Positions 37,868 through 46,277 of a DNA stretch of 59,249 nt are shown one piece after another. The DNA comes from Acidobacteriaceae bacterium (GTDB lineage Bacteria; Acidobacteriota; Terriglobia; Terriglobales; Acidobacteriaceae), in contig PLFY01000216.1 in the NCBI GenBank assembly GCA_003138365.1, forward strand, positions 1 to 59,249. Reading direction: 5' to 3'. The position numbers and the translations under genes are program-made. Each line of letters begins with the position of its first letter. The first letter of the stretch is position 1. The notes beneath the pieces are model-generated. The model was not told where the DNA came from. It did no database searches and was given only the letters and a program-made list of their open reading frames with translations.

Positions 37868-37904
37868 AGGCAATATTTGCCTGCAAGATATTATTGATCA
37901 ATAA
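37868..37904. repeat. Two adjacent perfect palindromes after flgE
   Basis: AGGCAATATTTGCCT (37868-37882) and TTATTGATCAATAA (37891-37904) lie 8 bp apart in the 345-bp gap between flgE and the fliN-like gene. They lack a T-run, so they look more like protein-binding sites than a terminator. Confidence 0.55.
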
Positions 37905-37956
37905 CTTATCGGACAAGAAGACCCTCCAGGGCGACGCCCGGATGCCGCCTGAGATT

Positions 37957-37973
37957 CCGGCCCTCCAATTGCA
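37957..37973 (+). promoter_or_regulatory. Possible sigma-54 promoter of the export-gate operon
   Basis: CCGGCCCTCCAATTGCA keeps GG, GC and the full TTGCA at correct spacing, but matches the -24 element only partly. It would start transcription near 37985, about 95 bp before the fliN-like gene. Confidence 0.35.
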
Positions 37974-38080
37974 TTGACCTTTGTGCATTCGCTCCACTCA
38001 TCGTGTTCAGGATCCGCCACGCGCGTCCAGCTCGGCCGGGTCATGGAGAAACGATTGGGGCGGGAAGCGTGCGAGGTCCA

Positions 38081-38383
38081 ATGAGTACCGCAGTCCTGAA
38101 TCCAGAGCCGAATTCTGAAGAGCCTTCCCGTTCAACCCCGGTGGCGCGTGAAAGGGATCTACTCGACACGATGCCGTGGCTGCCCTGCAGGCTTAGCCTC
38201 GAAATACCCGTGGTTCGATTTACGATTGGCGACCTTCTCACTCTTACCAAAGGCTCGATCGTGGAAACCGCCTATCACCATACCAGCGATGTTCCGCTGC
38301 GGGTCAATCAACTTCTTCTCGGTTGGACTGAATTCGACGTCATCGGAGATCATCTCGCGGTGCGCATAACGGAACAAGCATGA
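38081..38383 (+). CDS. FliN-like SpoA-domain protein (second FliN paralogue)
   Basis: A 100-aa protein from ATG 38081 (GAGG upstream; the frame extends further 5' without support). Residues about 30-100 form one SpoA/FliN C-terminal domain (RLSLEIPVVRFTIGDLLTLTKGSIVE...DVPLRVNQLLLGWTEFDVIGDHLAVRITE). It is more diverged than the FliN at 45888. It occupies the place usually held by fliL or fliM/fliN directly before fliO. It might form a mixed C-ring or sorting platform with FliN. The start overlap of the next gene (ATGA) marks it as part of the export-gate operon. Confidence 0.8.
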   Translation: MSTAVLNPEPNSEEPSRSTPVARERDLLDTMPWLPCRLSLEIPVVRFTIGDLLTLTKGSIVETAYHHTSDVPLRVNQLLLGWTEFDVIGDHLAVRITEQA

Positions 38384-38982
38384 CGGCGCAGAATCGAAAT
38401 CCCAATCCTCCGCTCATTGGCCCGCGTTGGCAGGAGTTCTGCCTTGCGCCCGCGCCGGCGGCTCGAGAAGCATCGTTTCATGCTTCGCTCCGAGATTGTG
38501 CGATCGATTATGTGGAGCAACCTGAATCGGAGCCGCAAAAATCCGTTTCCATTCAACCTCGCGCCAACGAGCCAAAACAGCCTCCCCGCAATTCGCGCGG
38601 CCGCTCATGGCCATGGACGCGGGCGAAAAACACCGTGCTCTCGAAAAAACAATTGCAAGCGGTTAAACCGGTCGCCATCGAAACGAGTCTGCCCAACCTC
38701 TCGCAGGAGGGCCAACCAGAACGGACTGGTTCGCGCATCCTGGCACACCTCTGGTCATGGCTCCACGCGAAATACACGCTGTCTTCCACCAAGCGATTGC
38801 GAGTAATGGAAATGGTCCCGCTCGGCGAAAAGAGATTCCTGGCTGTGGTGAGCGTGCAGGGACGCGAATTCCTGATCGGAGGAGGAGTGTCCGGGGTGTC
38901 GGTGGTCACGCAGCTGGAGGGGGCGCTTGAAACTGCCGCCGCTCCTGGTGCCGAGTTCGCGTTGCAGGGGAAGTCGGCATGA
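38380..38982 (+). CDS. fliO: FliO-like protein without a membrane helix
   Basis: A 200-aa protein between the fliN-like gene and fliP, overlapping both by 4 bp. Residues about 140-182 (TKRLRVMEMVPLGEKRFLAVVSVQGREFLIGGGVSGVSVVTQL) match the cytoplasmic domain of FliO, the assembly factor of the FliP ring. Unlike known FliO, there is no N-terminal membrane helix; the first 130 residues are polar and Pro/Arg-rich. An internal duplication is visible: W-P-W-T-R-A-K-N-T-V-L-S-K-K-Q-L (about 77-92) against W-S-W-L-H-A-K-Y-T-L-S-S-T-K-R-L (about 126-141). The call rests on the domain and position. Confidence 0.7.
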   Translation: MTAQNRNPNPPLIGPRWQEFCLAPAPAAREASFHASLRDCAIDYVEQPESEPQKSVSIQPRANEPKQPPRNSRGRSWPWTRAKNTVLSKKQLQAVKPVAIETSLPNLSQEGQPERTGSRILAHLWSWLHAKYTLSSTKRLRVMEMVPLGEKRFLAVVSVQGREFLIGGGVSGVSVVTQLEGALETAAAPGAEFALQGKSA

Positions 38983-39863
38983 ATCGGAACTGCGCAGGCC
39001 GAGGGATAACGACGATCGCATCGATTGTGATCGCGCTTACTGCTTCGGCAGCAGGCCAGGGACGCTTCCCAACGATTTCCGCCAACGTTGTCGACCCCGG
39101 CAGTTCGGCGAATCGAACCGATCATAGTGTGTCGGGAGATGGGGCTGGATCTTCTTCAAGGGTCGAAAACTCCGCAGGCCCCGCTGCCGCGTCCCCGTCC
39201 GGGATTGGCGGCGGCCTGCAAATTACCGGGGCGCCCAGCAACTCCGTGCCTTGGTCCATCGTGATTCTGCTCACCGGGCTCACGCTGATTCCTTCAGTCC
39301 TGGTGTGCATGACGCCTTTCGCGCGGCTGCTGATTGTTTTTCATTTTCTGCGCCAGGCTCTGGGACTCCAGACCACGCCATCAAACCAGACGCTCATCGG
39401 ACTCTCGATGATCCTGACCTTCTTCATAATGCAACCCGTCGCAAACAAGATCTATGCAGACTCCTTTGTTCCGATGCAGGGAGGACAGATCACCGCCATG
39501 GATGCGCTCACTCGCGCGGAGGCGCCCATTCGCGAGTTCATGAGCCGCTATGTCCGCGAGAAGGACGTGGCCCTCTTCATCGAATTGGCGAAGGAACCTC
39601 GTCCAGCTTCACCCCACGACCTGTCGATGCGCGTGCTTCTGCCGGCCTATATCTTGTCTGAGCTGAAAGCCGGCTTTCAGATTGGCACCGTGCTGTTTCT
39701 TCCATTCCTGATCGTGGACATGGTGGTGGCTTCGATTACCACATCCGTCGGCATGTTTCAACTGCCGCCGGTGGTCATTTCAACACCGCTCAAGCTGCTT
39801 CTTTTCCTGATCGTGGACGGCTGGCATCTGTTGATCGGATCTCTCATGAGGAGTTTTCAATAA
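38979..39863 (+). CDS. fliP: Flagellar export gate protein FliP
   Basis: A 294-aa membrane protein of the export gate. An N-terminal signal sequence (residues about 1-26) is followed by a Ser/Gly-rich spacer and four helices: VPWSIVILLTGLTLIPSVLVCMTPF, QTLIGLSMILTFFIMQPVA, GFQIGTVLFLPFLIVDMVVASITTSVGMFQ and PLKLLLFLIVDGWHLLIGSLMRSF. The family signature FARLLIVFHFLRQALGLQTTPSNQ is clear. The spacer of about 65 residues after the signal is longer than in Salmonella FliP. Confidence 0.95.
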   Translation: MNRNCAGRGITTIASIVIALTASAAGQGRFPTISANVVDPGSSANRTDHSVSGDGAGSSSRVENSAGPAAASPSGIGGGLQITGAPSNSVPWSIVILLTGLTLIPSVLVCMTPFARLLIVFHFLRQALGLQTTPSNQTLIGLSMILTFFIMQPVANKIYADSFVPMQGGQITAMDALTRAEAPIREFMSRYVREKDVALFIELAKEPRPASPHDLSMRVLLPAYILSELKAGFQIGTVLFLPFLIVDMVVASITTSVGMFQLPPVVISTPLKLLLFLIVDGWHLLIGSLMRSFQ

Positions 39864-39867
39864 CGCC

Positions 39868-40137
39868 ATGAACGTAGATAGCGTTGTATTGCTCGGTCGA
39901 ATGATGTTGCAGGAAGTGATCATCCTGGTTGGCCCGGTATTGGCTGTAGCCATCGTCGTCAGCCTGGTCGTCAACATCCTTCAAACGCTGACTTCGCTGC
40001 AGGACAACACAATTTCCACGGTGGCGCGCCTGTTCTGCACGGGAGCCGCGCTGTTCTTCATGATGCCGTGGATGTGGCGTCACCTTTCGCTTTACACGCT
40101 GACATTGTTCTCCGACTTCAAGGTGTTCCTGGGATGA
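39868..40137 (+). CDS. fliQ: Flagellar export gate protein FliQ
   Basis: An 89-aa protein with two hydrophobic helices (MLQEVIILVGPVLAVAIVVSLVVNILQTLTSLQDNT and LFCTGAALFFMMPWMWRHL). The loop TLTSLQDNTISTVARL contains the conserved Q-x-x-T-x-L-Q-[DE] motif. Four copies surround the FliP ring. Its stop overlaps the fliR start by 4 bp. Confidence 0.94.
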   Translation: MNVDSVVLLGRMMLQEVIILVGPVLAVAIVVSLVVNILQTLTSLQDNTISTVARLFCTGAALFFMMPWMWRHLSLYTLTLFSDFKVFLG

Positions 40138-40904
40138 TTGAGATACCTCTACTCACGATCATCGGCGGCCTGCTGACCATTAGCGTCCGGCTTACCGGGC
40201 TGATGCTTTTCGCGCCGTGGTTTGGCAGCACCGTTATTCCGGTGCGCATCAAAGCCGGGTTGGTCCTGGCCCTGACGCTGCTCCTGTTTCCCAGTGTCGG
40301 GCATGGAATCGGCGCCTATCCCATGGTCCAATGGCCCGTCGTGGTCATCACGGAGTTCATCATCGGCGTGGGGATGGGCCTGGCAACCAATGTCGCCTTC
40401 GAGGGCGCCCAGTTGGCGGGAGAGATCCTTGGCATTCAAATGGGCTACTCCCTGGTGACGATTATCGATCCGATGTCTCAGGCGGAGTCAAAGGTGATTC
40501 CGATTTTTTACCAGTCCATGGTTGTCTTGCTCTTTCTGTGCATGGATGTTCACTACTGGCTTCTGAGAGCGATCGGGAAAAGCTTTCTGTATTTGCCGCC
40601 CGGCACCATGCACCTGAGCGGCTTGTTTACCTGGACGATTATCGCGACCGGCGGCACCATTTTTGGGTTGGGTGTTCAGATTGCCGCGCCAGTTCTATCG
40701 GCCACTCTGGTGACCGATGTCCTGCTCGGATTTCTGGGTAAGGCATCCCCGCAAATGCCGTTGATGGTGCTTGGACCGGCAATCAAAAGCATTCTGGGAG
40801 TCCTGATATTGATCGCGACACTCAAGTTCTGGCCCGACCTCTACCATCATCTTTTTGTCGATTCCGTAACCACAGGCGAACACATACTGCACCTGGCACG
40901 ATGA
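40134..40904 (+). CDS. fliR: Flagellar export gate protein FliR
   Basis: A 256-aa membrane protein with six hydrophobic stretches. ATG 40134 overlaps fliQ; the frame is open 66 bp further 5' but only inside fliQ. Diagnostic segments: RLTGLMLFAPWFGSTVIPVRIKAGLVLALTLLLFP, EFIIGVGMGLATNVAFEGAQLAGEILGIQMGYSLVTIIDPMSQ, and LLGFLGKASPQMPLMVLGPAIKSILGVL. One FliR completes the FliPQR pore. flhB follows after 6 bp. Confidence 0.95.
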   Translation: MIEIPLLTIIGGLLTISVRLTGLMLFAPWFGSTVIPVRIKAGLVLALTLLLFPSVGHGIGAYPMVQWPVVVITEFIIGVGMGLATNVAFEGAQLAGEILGIQMGYSLVTIIDPMSQAESKVIPIFYQSMVVLLFLCMDVHYWLLRAIGKSFLYLPPGTMHLSGLFTWTIIATGGTIFGLGVQIAAPVLSATLVTDVLLGFLGKASPQMPLMVLGPAIKSILGVLILIATLKFWPDLYHHLFVDSVTTGEHILHLAR

Positions 40905-40910
40905 GGCTGA

Positions 40911-42017
40911 ATGGCTGACTCGAACAAAACCGAAAAGGCAACACCGCGGCACCGGCAAAAGGCGCGCGAGCAAGGCCGCGTGACGCGTTCGCGCGAGCTG
41001 ACCAGCGCCCTGAGCCTGTTTGCGGTGGGAGGCGTGCTGTGCCTTCTGGTCCGCCAGGGAGCGGCGCATTGGACCGACTTTTTCCGCGAAACGCTTGAGT
41101 CCGCCAACAGTGACACGATCGAGACAAATGGGCCACTGCTCTTCTGGACAAGTGTAGAAGCAATGCGCTGGATCGTTCCGATTCTGGCGTCCGGGTTCGT
41201 GGTATCGCTGCTCGCCGGATTGGCGCAAGGCGGATTCGTCGTCGCGCCAGAGGCGCTTGCACCCAATTTCGAGCGGCTTAACCCTGCCGGCAAGATGCAA
41301 CAGATCTTCTCCCCCGCGGGGCTCAGCAACATCCTCAAGAGTCTTATCCCGTTCTCCGCGATGGTCTGGGCTGGCGTTGCTTGTCTTGTCAGCCATTGGA
41401 CAGAGATTCTCGGCAGCTCTTACGCAGAGCCGCGTGCGTTTATCAGCCTTGTCGGCGCCATTCTCCTGGAGCTCTGCTGGAAGTGCGGTCTGATCCTCCT
41501 CGTTTGGTCAGGTGTGGACTACATGCTCCAGCGCCTGAAAAACGAAGGCGACCTCAAGATGAGCCGCCAGGAAATCCGAGAGGAAATGAAGGAGACCGAC
41601 GGCAATCCCGCGAGCAAGGCAAGAATCCGGAGGCTGCAGCGTCAGGCTCGCCGCAAAAGGATGATCAAGGCCGCGGAAGCCGCGACCGTCGTCATCACCA
41701 ACCCGACCCACTACGCGGTCGCACTAAAGTTCGAGTTGAACATGGCCGCGCCCATTGTTGTGGCAAAGGGGCTCGATCTGCTGGCAGCCCAGATTAAAGA
41801 AATTGCCCGGGACCGCGGCATTCCAATCATGGAGAACCGGCCTCTTGCGCAGGCGCTCTACAGGGGCGCCGAAGTCGGCGATGCAATCCCCTCTGCGCTG
41901 TACCACGCTGTTGCTGAAATTCTTGTCTTGGTCTTCAAGGCTCAGGACGAAGTGAAACGCCGCGAGGCTCAAAGGAGAGCCTCCGCCAACCTGTCGGGAG
42001 CAATGATACTGCCGTGA
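40911..42017 (+). CDS. flhB: Flagellar export switch protein FlhB
   Basis: A 368-aa protein. The start DSNKTEKATPRHRQKAREQGRVTRSREL is the FlhB signature. Four helices occupy residues about 30-215. The cytoplasmic domain holds the autocleavage site NPTH (264-267), intact, so the FliK-triggered switch from hook to filament export should work. The tail after residue 345 is short and basic. Its stop overlaps the flhA GTG start by 4 bp. Confidence 0.96.
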   Translation: MADSNKTEKATPRHRQKAREQGRVTRSRELTSALSLFAVGGVLCLLVRQGAAHWTDFFRETLESANSDTIETNGPLLFWTSVEAMRWIVPILASGFVVSLLAGLAQGGFVVAPEALAPNFERLNPAGKMQQIFSPAGLSNILKSLIPFSAMVWAGVACLVSHWTEILGSSYAEPRAFISLVGAILLELCWKCGLILLVWSGVDYMLQRLKNEGDLKMSRQEIREEMKETDGNPASKARIRRLQRQARRKRMIKAAEAATVVITNPTHYAVALKFELNMAAPIVVAKGLDLLAAQIKEIARDRGIPIMENRPLAQALYRGAEVGDAIPSALYHAVAEILVLVFKAQDEVKRREAQRRASANLSGAMILP

Positions 42018-44092
42018 CCAAGAAAAAGGGACTCCTCAGCACGTTACGCGCATCCTCCGATTGGTTCATTCCGACCGGTGCGGTCGCCTTGGTATTCGTA
42101 ATGTTGGTGCCTATGCCGAGCTTCATGCTCGACTTGCTGCTTACCCTCAGCATTACGGCGTCGGTGCTTGTGCTGTTGACCGCAATTCAAATTCAGCGCC
42201 CGGTGCAATTCTCAGTATTTCCAAGCGTCATCCTCCTATTGACGCTGATGAGACTGTCACTCGATCTGGCCAGCACGCGGCGCATCCTGCTCCACGGAAA
42301 CGAGGGCTCATCGGCGGCGGGAAGGGTGATCGAGGCATTCGGACAGTTTGTAGTGGGCGGAAATTACATTGTCGGCTTTGTAATCTTTCTCGCGCTCATT
42401 GCCATCCAGTATCTCGTGGTGAGCCACGGCGCCGTTCGCACTGCCGAGGTGACGGCCCGATTCACCCTCGACGCCATGCCTGGAAAGCAGATGGCCATCG
42501 ATTCCGATCTGAATACCGGGCTTATCAACTCCGAGCAGGCGAGAGAACGCCGGGAAATGGTGGCGCGCGAGGCAGAGTTTTGCGGTTCCATGGACGGCGC
42601 AGCCCGCTTCAGTCAACGAGATTCGCTGGCCACTATTCTCATCATGGCCATCAACATCATCGCGGGTTTCCTGATCGGCGTATTCCAACAGGGTGTTCCG
42701 TTCCAGCAAGCTCTCAAGACCTACACCATTCTCACCGTAGGCGACGGGTTGGTTACGATCATTCCTTCACTGCTGGTCTCCGTTGCCGGTGGGATCGTTG
42801 TTACACGGGCCGGATCGGACTTTTCGCTGGGCAGCGACATCGGCAAGCAGATGTTCAGGACCTCGCGTCCGCTATGGATTGTAAGCGGAGTCCTGTTGAC
42901 ATTGGCCATGATTCCCGGCATGCCGAAGATATCGTTTATAGCGTTAGGCGGCGTTTTGATGTTCGCGGCCTGGAAGATGAAACCAGCCGCATTGGAACCG
43001 GCCGCCGGTGCAAAAGGCGCGGCAGGGAAGGGCGCTGGCGGAGCTCCGACAGTCGATCCCATGGATGCGGTGCTTAAACTGGACGAACTTATGCTCGAAG
43101 TGGGCGTAGGCCTTGTACCGCTTGTGGATGCCAAGCAGGGTGGCCAGCTGCTTTCGAGAGTGAAATCGCTGCGCAAGAATCTTGCCCAGCAACTGGGATT
43201 CCTGGCCCCGTCAATTCATATCACCGACAACTTATCCCTCAGGGAAAGAGAGTATGTCGTCTACCTTCGCGGCGTTGAGATTGCACGCTGGGAACTTCGG
43301 CGCGACCGATTGCTCGCCGTACACTCAAACCCCAAGCCTGGAGATATTCCGGGGCAGGAGACGCGTGAACCCGCGTTCAATTCACCGGCGAAGTGGATTA
43401 CGCCCGATCTTCAGGCCCAGGCCATCTCCACCGGATATGCCGTGGTAGACCATACGTCCGTGCTGGCAGCTCATCTTACCGAAATCATCAAGCAAAATGC
43501 ACACGACCTGCTGACCCGCCAGGAGGCCAAGCGCCTCATCGATCGTCTGGCCGACTCGCATCCGAAACTCGTGGAAGAGCTGATTCCGAAACTCATGAGC
43601 CTCGGTGAAGTGCAAAAGGTACTTCAACAGTTGCTCCGAGAGCAAGTGTCCATTCGCGATCTGGGGACAATTCTTGAAGTGCTGGTCGAGATGGCAGCGG
43701 TCAACAAGAATCCGGTGGGCCTGATCGAAGCAAGCAGACACGCCCTTGGACGCGCTCTTATTCGCCCGCTACTGGACGATCTCGGGCAACTTAAGGTGGT
43801 CACGCTCCATAACTCCCTTGAGGAGGAATGCTCCCGCACTTCCGCTCAGCAGCCACAGATCGTTCCCGCGGGCGGAGCGTTGCAGGTCTCCGTGGTGCAC
43901 CGGGTGTTGGATGGCCTGCGGGCCATGCTCGGCGACCAGGTAACGGTGGCGCCGCCAGTGCTGCTTTGTTCTTCTCCGGGCCGTTTTTACCTGAGGCGGA
44001 TGCTGGAGCCGTTCATTCCAAAGATAGTCGTGATTTCGCCGTCCGAAATACCGCCCATGACGCCGGTTCTCTCGCTAGGTTCGGTTCGATGA
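42014..44092 (+). CDS. flhA: Flagellar export gate protein FlhA
   Basis: A 692-aa protein that forms the nonameric cytoplasmic ring and proton channel of the export gate. It starts at GTG 42014, coupled to flhB. Eight helices lie in residues about 20-320. The family signature is complete: RLSLDLASTRRILL, then VTARFTLDAMPGKQMAIDSDLNTGLI...REAEFCGSMDGAARF. An Ala/Gly-rich linker (AAGAKGAAGKGAGGAP) leads to the cytoplasmic domain that receives chaperone-bound substrates. The stop is 37 bp before fliA; flhF and flhG, often found here, are absent. Confidence 0.96.
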   Translation: MTKKKGLLSTLRASSDWFIPTGAVALVFVMLVPMPSFMLDLLLTLSITASVLVLLTAIQIQRPVQFSVFPSVILLLTLMRLSLDLASTRRILLHGNEGSSAAGRVIEAFGQFVVGGNYIVGFVIFLALIAIQYLVVSHGAVRTAEVTARFTLDAMPGKQMAIDSDLNTGLINSEQARERREMVAREAEFCGSMDGAARFSQRDSLATILIMAINIIAGFLIGVFQQGVPFQQALKTYTILTVGDGLVTIIPSLLVSVAGGIVVTRAGSDFSLGSDIGKQMFRTSRPLWIVSGVLLTLAMIPGMPKISFIALGGVLMFAAWKMKPAALEPAAGAKGAAGKGAGGAPTVDPMDAVLKLDELMLEVGVGLVPLVDAKQGGQLLSRVKSLRKNLAQQLGFLAPSIHITDNLSLREREYVVYLRGVEIARWELRRDRLLAVHSNPKPGDIPGQETREPAFNSPAKWITPDLQAQAISTGYAVVDHTSVLAAHLTEIIKQNAHDLLTRQEAKRLIDRLADSHPKLVEELIPKLMSLGEVQKVLQQLLREQVSIRDLGTILEVLVEMAAVNKNPVGLIEASRHALGRALIRPLLDDLGQLKVVTLHNSLEEECSRTSAQQPQIVPAGGALQVSVVHRVLDGLRAMLGDQVTVAPPVLLCSSPGRFYLRRMLEPFIPKIVVISPSEIPPMTPVLSLGSVR

Positions 44093-44129
44093 AGATTGTT
44101 GGTTCTCACATGTTCGAAGAGGTGAAGAA

Positions 44130-44927
44130 ATGACGCCAGCCGAAGTGGCATACAAATCAAGCGTGGCGGAAGTCGAGGATCCGAACGATCTTGTGATGCG
44201 GGAATTGTCACAGGTCTACTACATTGCCGCGCGAATTTGCGAACGGCTTCCCCGCCAGGTTGAAATGGAGGATCTTGTGAATGCGGGGGTGATCGGCCTG
44301 CTGGAAGCGAGCCGGAGCTTCGATAGTTCAAAGAACATCCAGTTCAAGGCCTTTGCGAAGTTTCGAATTCGAGGCGCAATTCTGGACAGCCTGCGCGAGG
44401 CCGACTGGGGGTCGCGCTCCCTGCGCAGACGCGGACGCGAAATAGCCGACGCAACCGCACGGCTCGAAGCCAGGCTCAGGCGTCATCCGGCGGAGTCGGA
44501 GATTGCGGAGGAAATGAACCTCGAGATCGGTCAACTGCAAAAAATCGTTGCACAGATCGACGGTCTTTTTGTGGTGGGCCAGCAGACCGCAGTTTCAAAC
44601 GATCGGACTATGCTGCTCGATGTGATTGAATCCGCACCCGCCCTGGACGATCCAAACCCGTTCGATCTCTGTCTGCGGGGCGAAATGAGGGCTCATTTGG
44701 CCGCGGCCATCGCAAAACTCAGCAAGAGGGAACAACTGATTCTTTCTCTTTACTATCGCGAAGAGCTCACGATGAAGGAAATATCGGAAGTGGTGGGAGT
44801 GGCGCTTTCGCGTGTTTACCAAATATTGCAGGCGACCTTAAGAAAGCTCAGAGAGTTGCTCGCGCACCTGCAGATGGAGCCATCGGCAGGTTACGCGTCG
44901 AAGGGAGGATCCGTTGAACGCGCTTAG
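44130..44927 (+). CDS. fliA: Flagellar sigma factor FliA (sigma-28)
   Basis: A 265-aa RNA polymerase sigma factor with regions 2, 3 and 4: YYIAARICERLPRQVEMEDLVNAGVIGLLEASRSFD (region 2), FRIRGAILDSLREADWGSRSLRRRGREI (2.4-3.0, the FliA/WhiG signature), and LSKREQLILSLYYREELTMKEISEVVGVALSRVYQILQATLRKLR (region 4 HTH). It directs late genes from promoters of the form TAGA/TAAA-N15-16-GCCGATA found at six places in this window. FlgM (52601-52885) is its expected anti-sigma factor. Confidence 0.95.
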   Translation: MTPAEVAYKSSVAEVEDPNDLVMRELSQVYYIAARICERLPRQVEMEDLVNAGVIGLLEASRSFDSSKNIQFKAFAKFRIRGAILDSLREADWGSRSLRRRGREIADATARLEARLRRHPAESEIAEEMNLEIGQLQKIVAQIDGLFVVGQQTAVSNDRTMLLDVIESAPALDDPNPFDLCLRGEMRAHLAAAIAKLSKREQLILSLYYREELTMKEISEVVGVALSRVYQILQATLRKLRELLAHLQMEPSAGYASKGGSVERA

Positions 44928-45885
44928 TCAGGAAGATCCAGAGGCAACGGTCAAGGTTTCACAGCGGAAAGGGTCACAGAGCGCGGACAGGCCGCCGCGT
45001 TCGGTCCAGGCCTGCAACTTCAGATCGGCGGGAAGAATGTCGAACGAGAATGTGCGGGCTCTGACTGCAATTCACGAGACATTTGCACGCCACCTGGCGG
45101 TTACCCTGGACGATTACCTGGGGACGGTGATGGGGGTGAAACTGAAGGGGCTCGATCAGATTCCCATACTTGAGCACATTGCAAGCATCCCTCCCCTGAG
45201 CTACATCGTTCCATTTTTCCTGCGCTCGGTTCCATGCACCATCTTCGTGGAATGCGACCTCAACGTTGTATTTCCAATCATCGAACGGCTTCTGGGCGGT
45301 GTGGGAGGGCCTGTACACGGTGTGCGGGAGCTTTCCGAGATCGAAGAAGAGATCATGCAGGGCGTCACGTCTTTGGTCGCGCGAAAAGCGGAACAGGCAT
45401 GGCGTATTCCCAACATGTCTTTGGAACAAGACCGGCGAATCAAGTCCTCGCTCATGGGCCAGAATTGCACACCTACGGAAAAAGTTTCGATCCTCAAATT
45501 CACCATCGAGATGGGGGGTACCACGGGTTCGTTTCAATTGGTTCTCCCGGCTTCGTTCTCCAATCTTCTAATGAAAAAGATCCGCGGGGATCAGCCAGAA
45601 GCTAGAAGCAGATTGCGCTTTTTCCCATTGCCAAGTATTCGCGAACGGATTTTGGATTCCGATGTAGTGGTTGCGGCCGGTCTCTTCCCTTTAAAGATTC
45701 CAGTGCGAGACCTGGTCGCGCTCCAAACAGGAAGCGTCCTGAAGCTCCGCGCGCCAGTTGGAGCACCCACGGCATTGAGCATAGAGGGGCGGGAAATATT
45801 TGAGGCACTGCCGGTCAGGAACGGATCGCAAAAAGCAGCTCAACTCGGTCGCCGGACGCAACAGACAAGCTGGGAAGGAGAGTAG
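44914..45885 (+). CDS. fliM: Flagellar motor switch protein FliM
   Basis: A 323-aa C-ring protein starting at TTG 44914, seven bases after GGGAGG, inside the end of fliA. The middle CheC-like domain holds the FliG-binding loop LLGGVGGPVHG. The C-terminal SpoA domain (about 225-295) pairs with FliN. The N-terminal CheY-P binding peptide, normally LSQxEIDALL, reads LSQEDPEATV, so only the first half is kept and CheY binding may be weak or different. TTG as start, with overlap into fliA, suggests coupled and moderate translation. Confidence 0.93.
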   Translation: MNALSQEDPEATVKVSQRKGSQSADRPPRSVQACNFRSAGRMSNENVRALTAIHETFARHLAVTLDDYLGTVMGVKLKGLDQIPILEHIASIPPLSYIVPFFLRSVPCTIFVECDLNVVFPIIERLLGGVGGPVHGVRELSEIEEEIMQGVTSLVARKAEQAWRIPNMSLEQDRRIKSSLMGQNCTPTEKVSILKFTIEMGGTTGSFQLVLPASFSNLLMKKIRGDQPEARSRLRFFPLPSIRERILDSDVVVAAGLFPLKIPVRDLVALQTGSVLKLRAPVGAPTALSIEGREIFEALPVRNGSQKAAQLGRRTQQTSWEGE

Positions 45886-45887
45886 AA

Positions 45888-46202
45888 ATGGCGGACAACC
45901 AGAAGAACAACGCTGCGATTGAGGCGGAGGATCCTAAAGCGGATTCCGTCAATCTGAAACTCGTCATGGACGTCGAATTGAATGTTTTGCTTCGATTCGG
46001 CCAGCGTCAAATGCCGCTCCGCGAGGTGCTGGAACTGGCCACCGGTTCGGTGATTGAGTTGGACCGCCAGGTGGACGAACCTGTCGAACTGCTGCTTGAC
46101 GGTAAGGTGATTGCTCGCGGTGAAGCCGTTATCGTTGACGGCAACTACGGATTGCGGGTCACGGAAATCCCCCAACCCATTGCATCCCACTTTGTTCATT
46201 GA
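45888..46202 (+). CDS. fliN: Flagellar motor switch protein FliN
   Basis: A 104-aa protein from ATG 45888, preceded by GGGAAGGAG, two bases after fliM. Residues about 22-98 are a canonical SpoA domain (LVMDVELNVLLRFGQRQMPLREVLELATGSVIELDRQVDEPVELLLDGKVIARGEAVIVDGNYGLRVTEI). It forms the base of the C ring with FliM. It is the better-conserved of the two FliN-type proteins in the window. Confidence 0.95.
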   Translation: MADNQKNNAAIEAEDPKADSVNLKLVMDVELNVLLRFGQRQMPLREVLELATGSVIELDRQVDEPVELLLDGKVIARGEAVIVDGNYGLRVTEIPQPIASHFVH

Positions 46203-46277
46203 TCGCTGGAGGAATGGAATTCGATGAAACTCTCGTTGCGCGGAATCATGTCGGGTACTGGCCGGGAAGGGAAGCAA

